DNA of 64,000 nucleotides from Tetragonia tetragonoides (lineage: Eukaryota > Streptophyta > Magnoliopsida > Caryophyllales > Aizoaceae), in NCBI GenBank assembly GCA_038025085.1, contig CM076143.1:51096501-51160500 (forward strand). Direction: 5' to 3'. Position numbers and translations under genes: made by a program. Positions 35,787 through 49,165 of the stretch are shown here, in pieces; position 1 is the first letter of the stretch, and the number at the start of each line of letters is the position of its first letter. The notes under the pieces are model-generated. The model saw only the letters and a list, made by a program, of their open reading frames with translations. It was not told where the DNA came from and ran no database searches.

Positions 35787-38700
35787 ATCCCCCACATGAT
35801 TCAAAGGAAAGATAGAAAGGGACAAGGTTCGAATGGCAGTAGGAGGTCGCACGTTACGATACTAATGTCTTGTGGACTTGAATTAGTACCTTGTGCTTAC
35901 AAGTTTGCCCAACAACCATTTAGGTGGAAAAAATTCCTTGAACCTTTCACGGTATTTGTTCAGTACAAACTGCGCACTAGTTTAACCTCAAAATCAGATT
36001 TACTCTCGCGAAAAACATATATACATTAGCCCCTTACGTGCCTGGATATTTCTGTGAACGCTCTAGAGAGTCATTAGCCCAAATGCTCTCATAGAGGGCG
36101 GGCAATTCCCCCACATTCACATAGGTGAGTTCATCAAGTGTGTACTGTCTCACACCACCTTACAAGGCTATGAACTCATTAAGAGCTAAAATGCTCAACC
36201 TCACACACATGACAGTATACGAAAAAATACTACATCATTTTATAGAGGAATGGGGTTTGTAGTACATGACTGGAGTTGTTTTGTGATTTCGTTTGACCCA
36301 TTGAACCTGGATATATATTCCAGGTTGGGTATCCATCACAATTCACTCCCACTGGGCTGAAGCCCCATTCCTAGTGCTGACTCAAGCACTATCTTTCCAC
36401 AAAGGCCTTTGGAAGAGGATTTGCAAGTTCCTCTCCAACTTAACACACTCGAGTGATATCACATTATATCTGATCAGATTTTTCACAATTCCATGTCTAA
36501 GGCGTACGTGCCTTCTCTTTCCGTTGAAAGAATAGTTGTGGGCTACTCTATTAGCCACTTGACAGACACAACACATGGATACTAGTGGAGCCGGTCTCCC
36601 CCACAATGGAATATCTGCATGCAAACTTTTTAGCCATTCGGCTTTGTAACCTGCCATATTCTTGAATAAAAACTTAGATTCCAATGTGAAACTTTGCAAC
36701 ACAAAAATGTTTGGAAACTTTCCAAAATATAGCAGCACTAGCAAGAGTATTTCATCATTCTTGCAGATTTAATATGCATGGCAAATTCCTTCAAACACAA
36801 GGAAAAACTTATAGTGCAAACTAAACCCAAAATAATAGTACCTTACAAATACTTCAATAAAATAATCAAAGTATTCTAATGCTCACGATTGGGCCTATGA
36901 GTATATCTACTCAACCTGCATACGTCATATGCTATATTTGGTATGTTATAACTCATCAACACTTTCAGGACTCTTAACATATTCTCCTTATAATACACTA
37001 TTACTTCTATTCTTTTCTAACTGAATGTTAGAATCATAAACGAGAGTAGAATCAAAATTGACTAAACTTTTTTTTTTTTTTTATATTATAAATTCTCAAC
37101 TTTATGAGACTGATTCAAACTCAAACTCTCAGAAGTTCTAGTGATTTTAATGTCAAGAATAAGTTACAAAATCTTTACCCTTATCTTTCAAAACATAGCA
37201 TGATTTCAAGAAAGTTCATATTGTGTTTATCACATCAATACTTATACTAAAATCAAGCATGTCATACACAAAAAGACAATTTTCAGCACATTTATGCTCA
37301 TCATATTTATAATCAACACAAGCATTATAATCATCAACCTTGAAACCATCAAAACAAAGTGCAATAGAATTTATCATACTATTGTTTAGGTGCATATTGA
37401 GTAATCTCATGGCTTTGTTTGACCACTTTGAACCAATGAAGGTTGGGTGTACACCACAATTTCCTCAATCTAAGGGCTTAAGACTCATTTTCCTTGACGA
37501 GTCAACAACAAAACTAAGAACAATATTCCTTTAATTTATATGGTTACTTGATGCACTTTTTCTATTGCAAATGTGTCATCTCTTAATACCATTACACACC
37601 GATTTTAACAAATCAGAATTAAAAGAAATTGGCACACTTAGCTTTCCCCAATGCATTTCAACATGACTCTAAATCATAGATAACATGCTATAAAAATCAA
37701 GTTTTAGAGACAACACCCCAACAAAGGAAAAAACATACTTACTTGTACAAGTATATATATTATTAACTTGTCACATAATTTACACCAATATACCCATCAA
37801 ACACGACAAAGATGTCTATCAAAGTGCAAACACAAGTTAATCTATAGCATATTAATTCAATAACTCTAGCATACACAAAATAAATAAAAAAAAATTTAGA
37901 ACCTTAGTTCTTCTTATGTGATATGCTATCATGAGTTCCTTGCATAGAGAACATAAAAATTATGGCCTCTTTCAATATATGATAAATTCATATATAAATA
38001 ATATGGTCTTATCTACCACAAGTGCCAAAAATTAGCTTATCGTTTCCACATTGCATATAAGCTATACAAGAAATAATAAATGATTTCACTCAAATCATCA
38101 TTTTTATGCTCAAGATATCTCTAGAATTATATGTAACATTTTACGAGCACAAAAGATATATACATAGATATTCAAATATCTTAGGTCCCCATAAAACCCA
38201 CAAAGATTACGGTAAACTAATTTTAATTAGTTACCCCCACATTCTCAAAGAATCGAGTTCGATCAAATTACATTGAGAACACCAACAATATTTATAAATA
38301 TAGTTATACAACTTCCCCCACATTTTCTCAGTATATATACCAAAAAAAAAAATTATATTCTTGCTCATTAACTTTCATAGCTAATTTAAAGCATAGGAAC
38401 ACATCATGTATATCCTGTTTTCATCATAGCTCACATCAGAAAATAACTCATTTAATCTTATTTCCATAAGTCCCAAGTATATTTTCTCTATACCCAACAG
38501 CCTAGACAGTAAGCTTTAATATAGTACAAACATATGCAAGTATGAAGCTCAACTCTAACAAACACGTCTTGAACTATTTAGCATATTGTGTCTATTAACC
38601 TGATAGAAACATATACTTACTAAAAGATACTGTACGTAACTATCTACGTAGCTGATTTTCATATAGTTTACTAATACTACCAGACGACTCCTTTAAGGTT

Positions 38701-39356
38701 AGGAAATCAAATCTATGCAGCACACTTCCAATACCATCAGTGACTTCTCCTTCTGTTTCTTACCTTGGTTACTAATCACTATTTTACATAAGACACTTCA
38801 ATACTTTAAAACACTCCTCAGTTCAAACTAGTGCAGCAAGGTATCTAAACTAAACTGTCATGCTTTTATGTTCACATAATGCTCTTATCTCTGACAGCCA
38901 CTTTATACAAATAATACTCTATAGGGGAACCATAAATCCAAACAAATGTTCTTGTAATCTCATTAAAGGACAAAACCCCATAGGCCAATTACTAATAACG
39001 TATTAATCACATTGGGTGAATTAACACTACGACACTAAGGCATTTACAAAAAAAAAAAAAAAAAAAACAAAAACTTACAGGCTTCCCTTTTCAAAGTATA
39101 ATATGAACCTGTAGAAATGCCGGTCAAACACCCCACCCGTAAAAAGTAAAACTGGACTAATAAATCACAAAAAGAATTTGTGGTTACTGATTCTAAATTA
39201 TAAAACTTGGGAGACGCTTGCAAGTTGCAACAAATCACATCGCTATCAAGTTTATCCATTTATCAGATTATCATTCTAGCAAGACACACAAACCTATACA
39301 TACTGAATATAATTCCACCATCAACTATAGTATAAAAAAAAATTTCGACTTTAGAA
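35787..39356. other. Interior of the non-autonomous LTR element, largely non-coding
   Basis: AT-rich, with many stops in all frames. Apart from the RNase H remnant and the polypurine tract I see no gag, integrase or RT motif. Confidence 0.8.
36340..36744 (-). pseudogene. Copia RNase H C-terminal remnant
   Basis: The minus-strand reading shows KAEWLKSLHADIPLWGRP, then YSFNGKRRHVRLRHGIVKNL and VKLERNL, a degraded copy of the copia RNase H end. Just after VKLERNL the frame shifts: the expected 'ADPLTK'-like and 'GMGL'-like endings continue in another frame toward 36340. The catalytic parts upstream are gone. Confidence 0.8.
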
Positions 39357-39916
39357 TGTTAGAAACGAGGCTAATGATAGAACAAACTTATCTTGAACGA
39401 AAGCCGTGGCGTGATAAATCACTGCCCTAAAGTCGAATTTGCCCCCACACGTACACTAGGGAATTTCCGGCAACCGACCTCCAGGGATACACGGCAACCA
39501 AAGCTCCGGTGTACTACGGTGCAATGGTTTTGAGAGCAAACTGAACTACTGCCAAACGAATCACAGAAAGAGTATTTTGTGTGTCTGTGTCTATGTTTGT
39601 ATGCTTTGTGAAATGGAATGTCTCCAATATATATAGAGGAAAGTAGAGGAACATCATGAAGGCAAAGACAATAAATTGGAGAATAAATTTGGAGGTCATC
39701 AATAGAGAATATTAAGGGAATCAATATTTGTAACGGAAAGCACTTATTGATTTGTGTAACGGAAAGCAATTAATCTTCTCCAGTCAAACTTCATCAATGT
39801 GGGGATTTAAGGAGTCATCCCATATATGGGTAACGACACAGCTTACCTTTTGTAAGCTACCAATGTGGGACAATAATATTGTCCAACATCTTTTCTTTGA
39901 AGCAAATATTCCAACA
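39357..39916 (-). repeat. Right LTR of the non-autonomous element (5' LTR by orientation)
   Basis: 560 bp; matches the left LTR except at five positions, followed by the TTAAG duplication. Confidence 0.95.
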
Positions 39917-40230
39917 TTAAGAACTTTAATCATCGTCGTTAGGCACTAGCTAGCTAAATTATGAAATGCTGCCACTTTTGGTTGCCCCGCAATCCGCATT
40001 AAGGTATACATGATCAATGAGATCCTTACACTTATATGTTGGAACATATATCGTAGTGCAATTGATTGAGTAAATAAATCCAACTTAGTTATCTTTTCTT
40101 ATCGTTGTATATTGTAATGGAACATACATAAGTTATCTTTTATTTTATTCTTTTGAGATTTTTATGATTTTAAAGTGAGTTTGGAGATTAGAAATTAGTT
40201 TAATCCCTTCAGGACTTGGAGCATAGAAGG

Positions 40231-40268
40231 TGGTCGTTGTTGTTGCTGCTGCTGCTGCTGCAGCAGCA
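40231..40268 (+). repeat. Trinucleotide expansion (GTT)n(GCT)n in copy B
   Basis: GTTGTTGTTGCTGCTGCTG... where copy A has only TTTTTGTTGCATATA (near 15599). Confidence 0.9.
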
Positions 40269-41525
40269 TTTAGTGTGTGTCCTAGTTAGTCAATGGAGAA
40301 TCCATTTCAACTTGGATTAAATATTGATGAAATGTGGTCATGCAAAAGAAAAATGTTGATGAGATTTTGGTTAAAGTGGTTTAGATCAAAGTTGTGGATA
40401 CGATAGAATTCATGCTCGATTACTTCCTTATTTTTACTTTTTGGTTGGTTTTTATGTCCATGAGAAGCTATATCATCCTTTTTAGCGTATATATTGTGAG
40501 AGAAAATAAAAATAATGTAAACTAATTTATATAACTAGAGTCTCAATTTTAACCACGTAGTTAAAAACCTAAATACATGAGGGTTTTTTTTTCTTTTTTT
40601 CTTTCTATAAGTATCATTTTTTATTTATAATGGTATTATATATCATTATTTTGCACATAAAAAAACACACCTTATACATGAAATCGGCTCATGTAAAAAT
40701 CGTATTCCCGCAATCTACCTTTGACATATGGAGTTCCCAAAGATGAGGGAGCTATCATTATTAATGGGCGTGGTCCCTTGATGTGCTAGGTGCTAACTGC
40801 TAACTGCTAGTCTGCTAATGAGTGGTAACCAATGTATTGTTTGATTCCTATCCATGTGGAATTGAGTAACGGTTGCACGCAAGTCCAAGAAGTCAGCCTC
40901 ACTATAATTTTCTTGGGTAGCAAACAATGACCACAAGTCACACAATTTGTCTTGGTTGTGGAGGAAGAGAGCTTACCCATACTTGGTTTTAGCCTTTCAG
41001 GGGCGGCATAGTTTTGCTCACCACAAATCTATGAGAAGTTGCTAGATATTCCCGCAGAAATATTGTATTTTCTTGATGTGCTGATAAGTTAAAAAAAACT
41101 GTTTTATAAAAGTTCTGTAATAATAATAAATAAAATTATAAAAGAGTTATCACAAAAGTTTTTATAATAATGGTGCGCATCCAGTGTTACGAGTATATAC
41201 GGTTAATGCTTAATTGCTACGAGTACAACATAATCACTTTCTCGGGGCTTTATTTGCTGGCATAATTAGGATACCAATTACCAAGCAAAACCTGTTGTTA
41301 GTTGTCACTAACCATGAGTATTTGTTCCAGGAAGCTTGTAAGAAGCTATTGAAGCATAAACCAATTATTAGTACCATTTAGTAAATTTAATATTACTAAA
41401 TAAGTGCAGAGAAATAGTTACTGTGATGGACGGTGAATATAACTCCATTGTCAAGCAAAAAAAACAATTAATTTTGATACCACAAGGCAAAGCGGTAAGG
41501 GAGCAAGATAGCAGGCAGCAGATAT

Positions 41526-42088
41526 TAGGGGTGAGTATGGCCGGGTACCCACCTAAAATACCTGAAACTGGTACTGGAACAGGTACTTGCGGATCCTGAA
41601 ATCTGGGAACGGGTACTGGAACTTGTTACCATGAATATTGAAATCTGGAAACTGGTACTGGAACTGGCGGGTACCGATTCCGAGACCAAGTACCCATTTC
41701 CACTTTTTCATAGACTTTTTGGTTCTCTTTTTTCCCCAAAACTTAATATTATTTTATACAACTCTTTTTAATAAACCATCTATTACTAAATTTACCTAAT
41801 ATCATAATATTATAACCCAAAAACGAAAATACAAAAACAATAATTAATAAAATTCAATACCACATCAAAGTATGAAACTCATTAACTGGTTCTTGGAATT
41901 GGTACTGGCGAGTACCCGGTGGGTACCTGGTCCCAAAAACTGATACCCGGAACTGCATTGGTTCCAACCAGTTTCCAAATTCTGGAACCAGAACACGTCG
42001 CGATAGGACTGGTTTCAAGTCTAAACCCGCCGAATTCTAACCGATTTCGAATCCAGAACCAGGTACTTGGTCCCATTGCTCACCCCTA
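41526..42088. mobile_element. hAT-like non-autonomous element with TAGGGGTGAG ends
   Basis: Ends TAGGGGTGAGTATGG and CATTGCTCACCCCTA enclose repeated GGTACTGGAAC / GTTCCAGTACC words on both arms and an AT-rich centre. Flanks GCAGATAT and GGCCAGAT do not give a clean 8-bp duplication. A related single end lies at 22370-22500. Confidence 0.65.
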
Positions 42089-42497
42089 GGCCAGATACGA
42101 TCTAGAATTGCATATATTTGGGAATTCATTCAATATTCAACTCCCAATGTAAAGGATAAAATTTGTGACCACATACTATCGAATGGGGCGGTGGCAGAGC
42201 AAACGGTTTTAACACTGACATCTTGACATGGCTCTCCCACACTGCCTATAACATGTCGCCACTGACGTTTTGGTCCCAACTGTCTACTTTACCGGAATCT
42301 ATATACTGGTTATGGTCTTATATGGGACGTGTACATTCGATGATGTAGAGGATAATGTCACTCAATCACAAAACCCCAACTCAATTACGCCTAGTTCAAG
42401 TTCGATGAATTTGTCGATTCGTCTTTAAAGAGCACACATGATGTTAAGGGAATGGTTCCACATTGAAACAATTTCAGAGAATTGACTTGTACCTAAG

Positions 42498-42634
42498 TTT
42501 TTTTTTTGGTCTGAGACCGTCCGGTTGAATCCGGATCGAGGCGGGTGGGACCACAAGGACGGAAAGCTCTCCCAACAAGTATTTAACACTGCTGTATTCA
42601 CAGGGTCTCGAACCCGAGATCTCTGGTTAACCCG
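42498..42634 (-). mobile_element. 5'-truncated SINE with 22-bp target duplication
   Basis: Perfect 22-bp direct repeats at 42476-42497 and 42635-42656. The minus strand begins in the tRNA-like part (GATCTCGGGTTCGAGACCC, box B) and ends in poly(A). Box A is missing. Confidence 0.9.
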
Positions 42635-44927
42635 AGAGAATTGACTTGTACCTAAGTTAGTGGTACCTAATAGCAGGCAATTAGGGTAGCGTTTTGGAAC
42701 TGTTTTTATTGTTTCTATTTTTTAATTGACCATGGAATTTCACTGCTGGACTTGTGGTATAGTTTACTCTCCTCCAATTGCGGATTTGCAGAAGATATAT
42801 AAGCCTACCAAAGTACCTATGGTATGGCCTTATGGGTTATCTATAAATTTTTTACAATCTATTCATTGTCTTGTAGAGAATAAACGCAAAAAAATTTGTA
42901 TAAAACGTTCTTATCGTAAATTCTGATAAGACGGGAGTCAATTTTGAATGCAAAATGTGTTACTAATAAATAATTTTTTTATTTTCGAATAATGACCCAA
43001 TTTTACAAGGATTTGGACTCACCAATCACCCCTGCGTGGAAGAAATGTCGTTCCCTAGTGTGGTAACAGTTAATAATGACCTACCATCTGGCAAGTGCTT
43101 CCTTTTTGGTAAAACCAATAGCGGAGTAAAATATCTAGGGACTTTCGGGTTAGATTAAACAATGTTAATCATTTGATTAACCCAACTTGAGCTAAAATAG
43201 GTTGATAATTGTACTATCTAGCTATCTAGCGAGTTGCCAAACTAAAAACCTTAGCTTGGAAACTAAATAATCTTCAAAATGGTTGCATATCTCGATCACC
43301 AATAATAAATTTATAGTGATCAGTTGAACATCTTGATCATAGTTTGGTTATTTAATTAGGTGCAAGTTGGTGAGAAATAATAAGGCACATATAATTTGGA
43401 ATCATGACCTAAAATAATATGTGTTTCCTTTTTAATAATATAATGATCCGCCATATTCAAAATTATTATTCTTGTTACCCCATCTATACTAGCTATGTTT
43501 GTATGAATTATTAACACATTGATGAGGAAAATTATAATTTTCTGGCCGTGCATAGGCACCACAAATTGAACCCTTTGTTTTAGTTAGTACTAGTTCTAGC
43601 GTATTATTAAAAAAGGGATCGGATTGGATTTGAAAAAGCTTAAACTATTAGTACTGAAATAGCTGGAGTAGTTTATATACGAGTATTTCACAAAAACTCG
43701 TATGATGACATATATACAGAGTATATGCATAAATCATATATATACAATCAAGGAACTAGGAAGGTTCGAAGTATATATATATGTTGTTTTACTTAATAGA
43801 AGAACGGAAGTTTTGGCGATTTAGATACTTATTTACCTATATATAATAATGTCTCAAAGCCACCATCATTGACTTCTAGTTCATTTAGTTCTAGTTAACG
43901 TAGAAACCAAAACGTACTTTAAATTAAAAATCACAATGCAACTAATTAATCTAGAAAGATAGATAGGATTAATAATTGGTTTTTAAAGGCCTTAACCATC
44001 AGCTAAACTCGTGGCAAATTCAAGACCATCTGTAATTCTGTATGAGATCGATCTTTATATGAATAAGTCAGAAAGACCAACTTTGAAGTTGACTTGGTAT
44101 ACGTACGTATATATAAGCTAGCTAGCTTTAACTCACAGACTATTTGATACTCCTAGGTTTATTGGACTTTTTCTCATGGTTAATGCATTTGGGAAAGGTC
44201 TCCGTACTTGTTTATTTTCATACACTACTACTCCACTTAATTAGCCATAGTATCTCCAAATCGTATATATGGAGGTTTTGATATGAGAAAATAAATTACG
44301 TGCAAATAAACCTCAAATACTCATTACATACATATACTACAGATTGGATGACGGGAAATAATTTGTCAAGGCATCGTCCATTATCACTCCTTCAGCCGAC
44401 AATTACTACTTTAAATTGAGGCTTTTGCCTTAAGCTAGGAAAGAGTACTTATTATTAATTTGACAAAATCACTTCCTTTATTTGGATCACATGAAGTATA
44501 TTTATTGTCATTATTCCATGGATTATAATCAAGCTGTTCAATGCACATTATATTCATCATATTCTGATGATGATTATTGTCTTGCTGAAAGACTAAGAAA
44601 CCGTATCATCTTAATTAAATGAATGAATGCATTTAAGTGATTTATGAACATTCACTAATCCCTGCATTATATATACGGAAGTGGGAAATAAATTTATGAA
44701 CATACACTAATCCCTTTAATCCTGCATTATGATGTGTGGAAACAGAATAATGCGCTCTTACTATAAAATCATAGGGAGCCGGTGGCGTATATTTGGGTAG
44801 TTATATCTAGCTCCATAATGCGCCCAAAAACCATACTCGACCTACACCAGTAACACCACTAATAATAGAGTACTACTACCAATAATAAATATGAATTATT
44901 ATTTATAAAGGAGTATATATATATTTT

Positions 44928-45107
44928 TTTTTGGTCTTTATCAAGGATTTCCACAGTGACTAATCCTATCGCCCCAACTGTTAGCGCATTAAGTGGTAGG
45001 AAGTTGGTCAAGAAATTTGTTCCATTCGTAAAAGTTGAAATTCAAATTCCCAACCACTTATTTAAGGAATGAAGTGCTGAATCACTACACTAACCCATCT
45101 TACCATA
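44928..45107 (-). mobile_element. SINE related to the 16.3-kb copy
   Basis: Minus strand: degenerate head, TTGGGAATTTGAATTTCAAC, TTTCTTGACCAACTTCC and an end GTCACTGTGGAAATCC followed by poly(A), parallel to 16255-16450. Target duplication is not clear. Confidence 0.6.
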
Positions 45108-45382
45108 TAAAAAGGATCGAGTATATAATCTGGCATACTTGTGGGAGAAATATATGAGATCTCATTTGCCTGAGCTTGAAATTCGTGGAAAGGAGGGCGT
45201 GCCATTGTTTGACACGACTTAGTGACTCAAAGCCACTGTTAGCCACATTAGCCCTACGTGTCCGCGACTTTTGGGAAGCACCAGAAAATCAATCCCTCCG
45301 AATCATAGATAATTTTTTACGATATTTAAGTTATTACTTTAACAACATATAACTCTTTTAATATATATGAATATAAAAATTA

Positions 45383-45636
45383 CTCACTTCGGACTCAAAT
45401 AACATTACGTTGGACTTTTTGGAGTCAAAGTTAACAAACTTTGACTATTGGTTGAGAAAAAAGTATGAAAATTTACAACATAACTATACTTTTGCTAGAT
45501 TCATTTCAATAGTACTTTCAAACAAATCAAAATTTTATAATTTTTATATTCATATTAAAAGAGCTATATGTGGTCAAAATAATGTCTTCAAGACCGCAAA
45601 AAGTCCAATGTAATATTATTTATTGTCCGGAGTGAG
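45383..45636. mobile_element. Stowaway-like MITE
   Basis: Inverted ends CTCACTTCGGAC / GTCCGGAGTGAG with TTGGACTTTTTG inner match and TA duplications. A half copy (end CCGAAGGTAGTA) follows to about 45769. Confidence 0.8.
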
Positions 45637-45887
45637 TATAGAATTTTGATTTATTTGAAAGTACTATTTGAAATGAATCTAACAAAAATATAAAACTTTA
45701 TAATTTTCATTGATCAATGGTCAAAATTTATTAACTTTAACTCCAAAAAACCCAAAGACCGAAGGTAGTAAACTAGTAATTACGTAATAAAAGAGTAGCC
45801 ATCCAAAATCTTCAATCATGTTAGTGTAACAGCAAGTCTTGGACTTGTGAGTGAATGACCGTTCACATAAAAATGGGTCCTTACTTA

Positions 45888-46381
45888 GGCCCTGTTCATT
45901 TTTTTCAACGGAATGGTGCGGGACGGTGATTAGAGTTGGGTAAATAGGCGGGTTGAGGCGGGTCAGCACGTAATAAATGGGGCGGGTCGAGCATTTTGTG
46001 AGTACGGGTCGGGTCAGGTCGACCCGTTTTGGCCCATTTAAAATTTAAAAAGTGATTTGTTACTAAAAAAAAATTTAAATGTGTCGGCCCATTTACGACC
46101 GCAATGACCCGCTTAATTTTTAAATGGACCGGCCCATTTTGACCCCCCATTTATGATAGTAAGCGGGTTATGACCCGCTAATGGGGCGGGTCGGTTAGCG
46201 GGTCCCCGCCCACTTGCCCAGCTCTAACGGTGAAGAACGGAACGGATTGGAACGGAACGGCGCGGCGCGAATAATTCAAAAAAATGTGAAACAAAATAAA
46301 GTACAGAATGCGGAACGAAACGGCGCGGATTGAAACAGAACAGAACGGAATGCAGCATGAAAACGTTGAAAAGAGCAGGAC
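45888..46381. mobile_element. Harbinger-like MITE (GGCYCTGTTC family), interrupted by a hAT MITE
   Basis: TTA duplications at 45885-45887 and 46382-46384; ends GGCCCTGTTC and GAGCAGGAC. The interior is split at 45930/46227. Confidence 0.82.
45931..46226. mobile_element. hAT-type MITE nested in a Harbinger-like MITE
   Basis: Ends TAGAGTTGGG and CCCAGCTCTA. 8-bp flanks ACGGTGAT/ACGGTGAA match at 7 of 8 positions. Interior is GCGGGTC-rich like 119-386. Confidence 0.83.
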
Positions 46382-49165
46382 TTAGAATTATAGGAGTTAG
46401 AGTACTCATTATGAATAGTAACCTTTATCTCACTCAAAGGTAATTCATTTAATAAGTTATAAACCTCGTCCTACTGATAGTTACACCATTCGAATTAAAC
46501 AAGTTTATGTGAGGGTAATATATAGTAAATACATGATTTTGTTAATATTATTAGTAGTACTATATTATGGTCGATGGCCGACTTTGAAATAACGATCCTC
46601 TCGTCCGAGTGCGTTCCATGTGTTGTGTATGCATAGTAGGAAACAAACTTACAATAAGCTCTGCAATTATATGAGACCATCCTTTTCCATTTAAACCAAT
46701 AATACTAGGAGTAGTATACACTATACATTATGCTAATTGATATCTGAACATGATGAACATCAATGTATGAAATATTCCCTTAAGATTTGGGGACATGTAG
46801 ATGTGCCACCATTATTTTGTGACTATTATTATTCAAGGTGTCGCTACATGAATCGTTGTGTTCTTTCTGTTGCCAATTGTTCTTGGAAATCAGACCTATG
46901 CACATGATTTCGAGAATCTCTTCTTATTATAGGCTAATAACTTGCATTGTTGGCGTTTGTTGATTTCATTTAATGATTATGATTTCATTTATCTTAGTTA
47001 ACGTACAAGATGATATCCTGTATTGTTAAGTAAAATATTTAACCAATCATAATTCATCATTATCATGGGGTCTGTTCTCCCCAACTGAAAAAAGTTTATA
47101 TTTATTACTGAAAATTTATTTTTGTTGAACTTTATTTCACTAAATTTAAATTTGTTGAACTTCGTTAAACTTTGTTTATTTTTGTTGAATCTTGTTGATT
47201 CAAGTGTTTTTTATAACTAGTTTGTATATTGGTTTGTTTAACTTTGTTGAACTTTATTTAACTTTGTTGAAGTTTGCTGAAATTTGTTGAAGTTTGCTGA
47301 AGTTAGCCTACAATTCTTGATTAAACTTGAAATCTCATGTCAGACACTTTTGAGTTTTGATACAATTTGCATGATCTCATTTGAAATGTTAGTTATAGAA
47401 AATATTTGTTGTATAGAGTAAGACAATTATTAACCTGCAATTCTCAAAATTGTGATTTAATGATAAACATTTTATACGTTGAGTACAGTCACAAACTACT
47501 TAAACTCAGTTCCATCATTATCAAGTTATATATTCAACCTTTTTTTCCTCTGTTGTATTGCATAATTCAAAACTTGTCAACAACTTATATTCTAATTGAT
47601 ATCTACTCAAATGAAATCAGCTGATATAATCTATAATAACAATGCTCTAATAAGGGCAATTAGATACCTACTAGCTCAAGAGCTCATAATCGATTAATTG
47701 TCTTTTCGAGCTTATGAAGTGGCTTTAATAAAAACAAAACAATGTTTGTTAATACATGTTTTAACTTGCAAACACAAGTAATAAGTTAACCGATGAGGGT
47801 CGTCCAATGCAATGCGATAGTACAACTTTCCTCTTAAATTTTACGAAAAGAAAGTTAAAGAGTTGTCCAACTCAACTTTACTTAACTAAACTAGCTAAAC
47901 TAAACTATCCAGAGTAGTTAATAATAATCTTTCTTTGTATATCCGAATTAGATTGAATTTGTTATGAGTGAAGAGATCGAACAAATTCTGTCGAAACTAA
48001 ATTGAGCTAAGATTACGAATCAAATTCTGAAACTGAAAGGTGATAAGAAAAATAGAACAGGTTGGAAAAAAGTACCACCAAGAAAATCTACTCCATAGTA
48101 CTTAAATGGAGTAATAGTGAAAGATATACTCGTAGATCCATATGAAAGTGGAGAATCCGTAAAGTAAATAAGCAATTCTGTCACTGTAAACGTGATTAAC
48201 AAAAGTTGGCGATGTCACTAACACAAATGACAAATCCAGTTGCATTGCAAGTGCAACGTTTATTTCTGTACCCCACAATCACAATGGGGGCACTTGGGCA
48301 GGCAATGCAATATGGTGTGCTGCTAGACTACTTCACCGCTGTAACGCTGTCATTCTCTCTCCTCCTTAGATTCCCACACGTGGCACATTATATTCGAATC
48401 TGGCAGCCCCAATTTAAGAAAACAGAAACAACTTAAGAAAACAGAAACAACTTACCCATTTTCCCATAAACGGCTCCATCTTTTGTCGTTTCATCCTTCA
48501 TTTTGTGCCCACAGACTTCCCCTTCATCTGTATCCCCTATCCAGTATCCGCCATACTAACCCTGGTTTTTTTTTTTTTTTTTTTGGCTAGTCATACTAAC
48601 CCTGGTTAGCTCCAACCAACCCTGGTTAACTCCAACCATTTTTAACCAAAAATCATGTTCACATTGGGTTGACTGGTCGAAGTGATAAAGTACTTGCACT
48701 AATGGTGTATTCTTTTACATTTATTTTTATTGATTGGGTAAAGTCATGTCACTGATTCTCACTAATTTGGTAAGTTTTTCCCAGTGATTTTCACTAATTT
48801 GGTAAGATTATTCTACTACTTTTAACTGTTTCAGTAAGGTCATGCCACTAATTTTATGAGTAGAAATAGAGTACCACTACAAATTTTCAGTGATTGAATA
48901 AGGTTCTGTCACTGATTCAGAACACATCCTAAATAGTTTTGCTATTCAAATGATCCGAGACCTCAATCTTAATTAAAAAATATAGATATCGAACCAGTCA
49001 CACCAACTATTTATTAGCTATGGAACAAGAGATTAATAATGATGCATCCGCTCATCAAAGATAGGTTGGAAAAATATTGTTAAAATATAAATAAAAAAAA
49101 AAAGAAAAGCAAAAAAAAAGACAAAAGAAAAGCAAAAACTTCTTCTCATCTCCTTTCATGTTCTG

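Larger units (their letters stand above)
35227..39916 (-). mobile_element. Young non-autonomous copia-derived LTR element
   Basis: LTRs are 35227-35786 and 39357-39916 (560 bp each, five differences). A perfect 5-bp target duplication TTAAG lies at 35222-35226 and 39917-39921. The 3,570-bp interior has no long frame. Orientation is minus: the reverse complement next to the left LTR is a polypurine tract (ATGTGGGGGAT), and the only coding trace is a minus-strand RNase H fragment. A Met-tRNA primer site is not visible beside the other LTR, where the minus strand reads TTCTAAAGTCG. The few LTR differences indicate recent mobility, so proteins were presumably supplied by a relative. Confidence 0.93.
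23738..41520 (+). repeat. Segmental duplication copy B (contains a2 and b2, enlarged by insertions)
   Basis: Same anchors in the same order as copy A. It is stretched from about 6.6 to 17.8 kb by the two LTR elements, MITEs, a SINE and a trinucleotide expansion at 40231-40268. Confidence 0.9.
42657..49165. other. Intergenic, AT-rich, transposon-studded
   Basis: Outside the listed SINE and MITEs no gene is supported. 47080-47290 repeats TTTGTTGAACTT-like words and is probably a degraded MITE. Confidence 0.55.

Noticed and set aside
48206..48436. 76-codon frame in the 48-kb intergenic stretch
   Set aside because: No family resemblance seen; too short to support alone.
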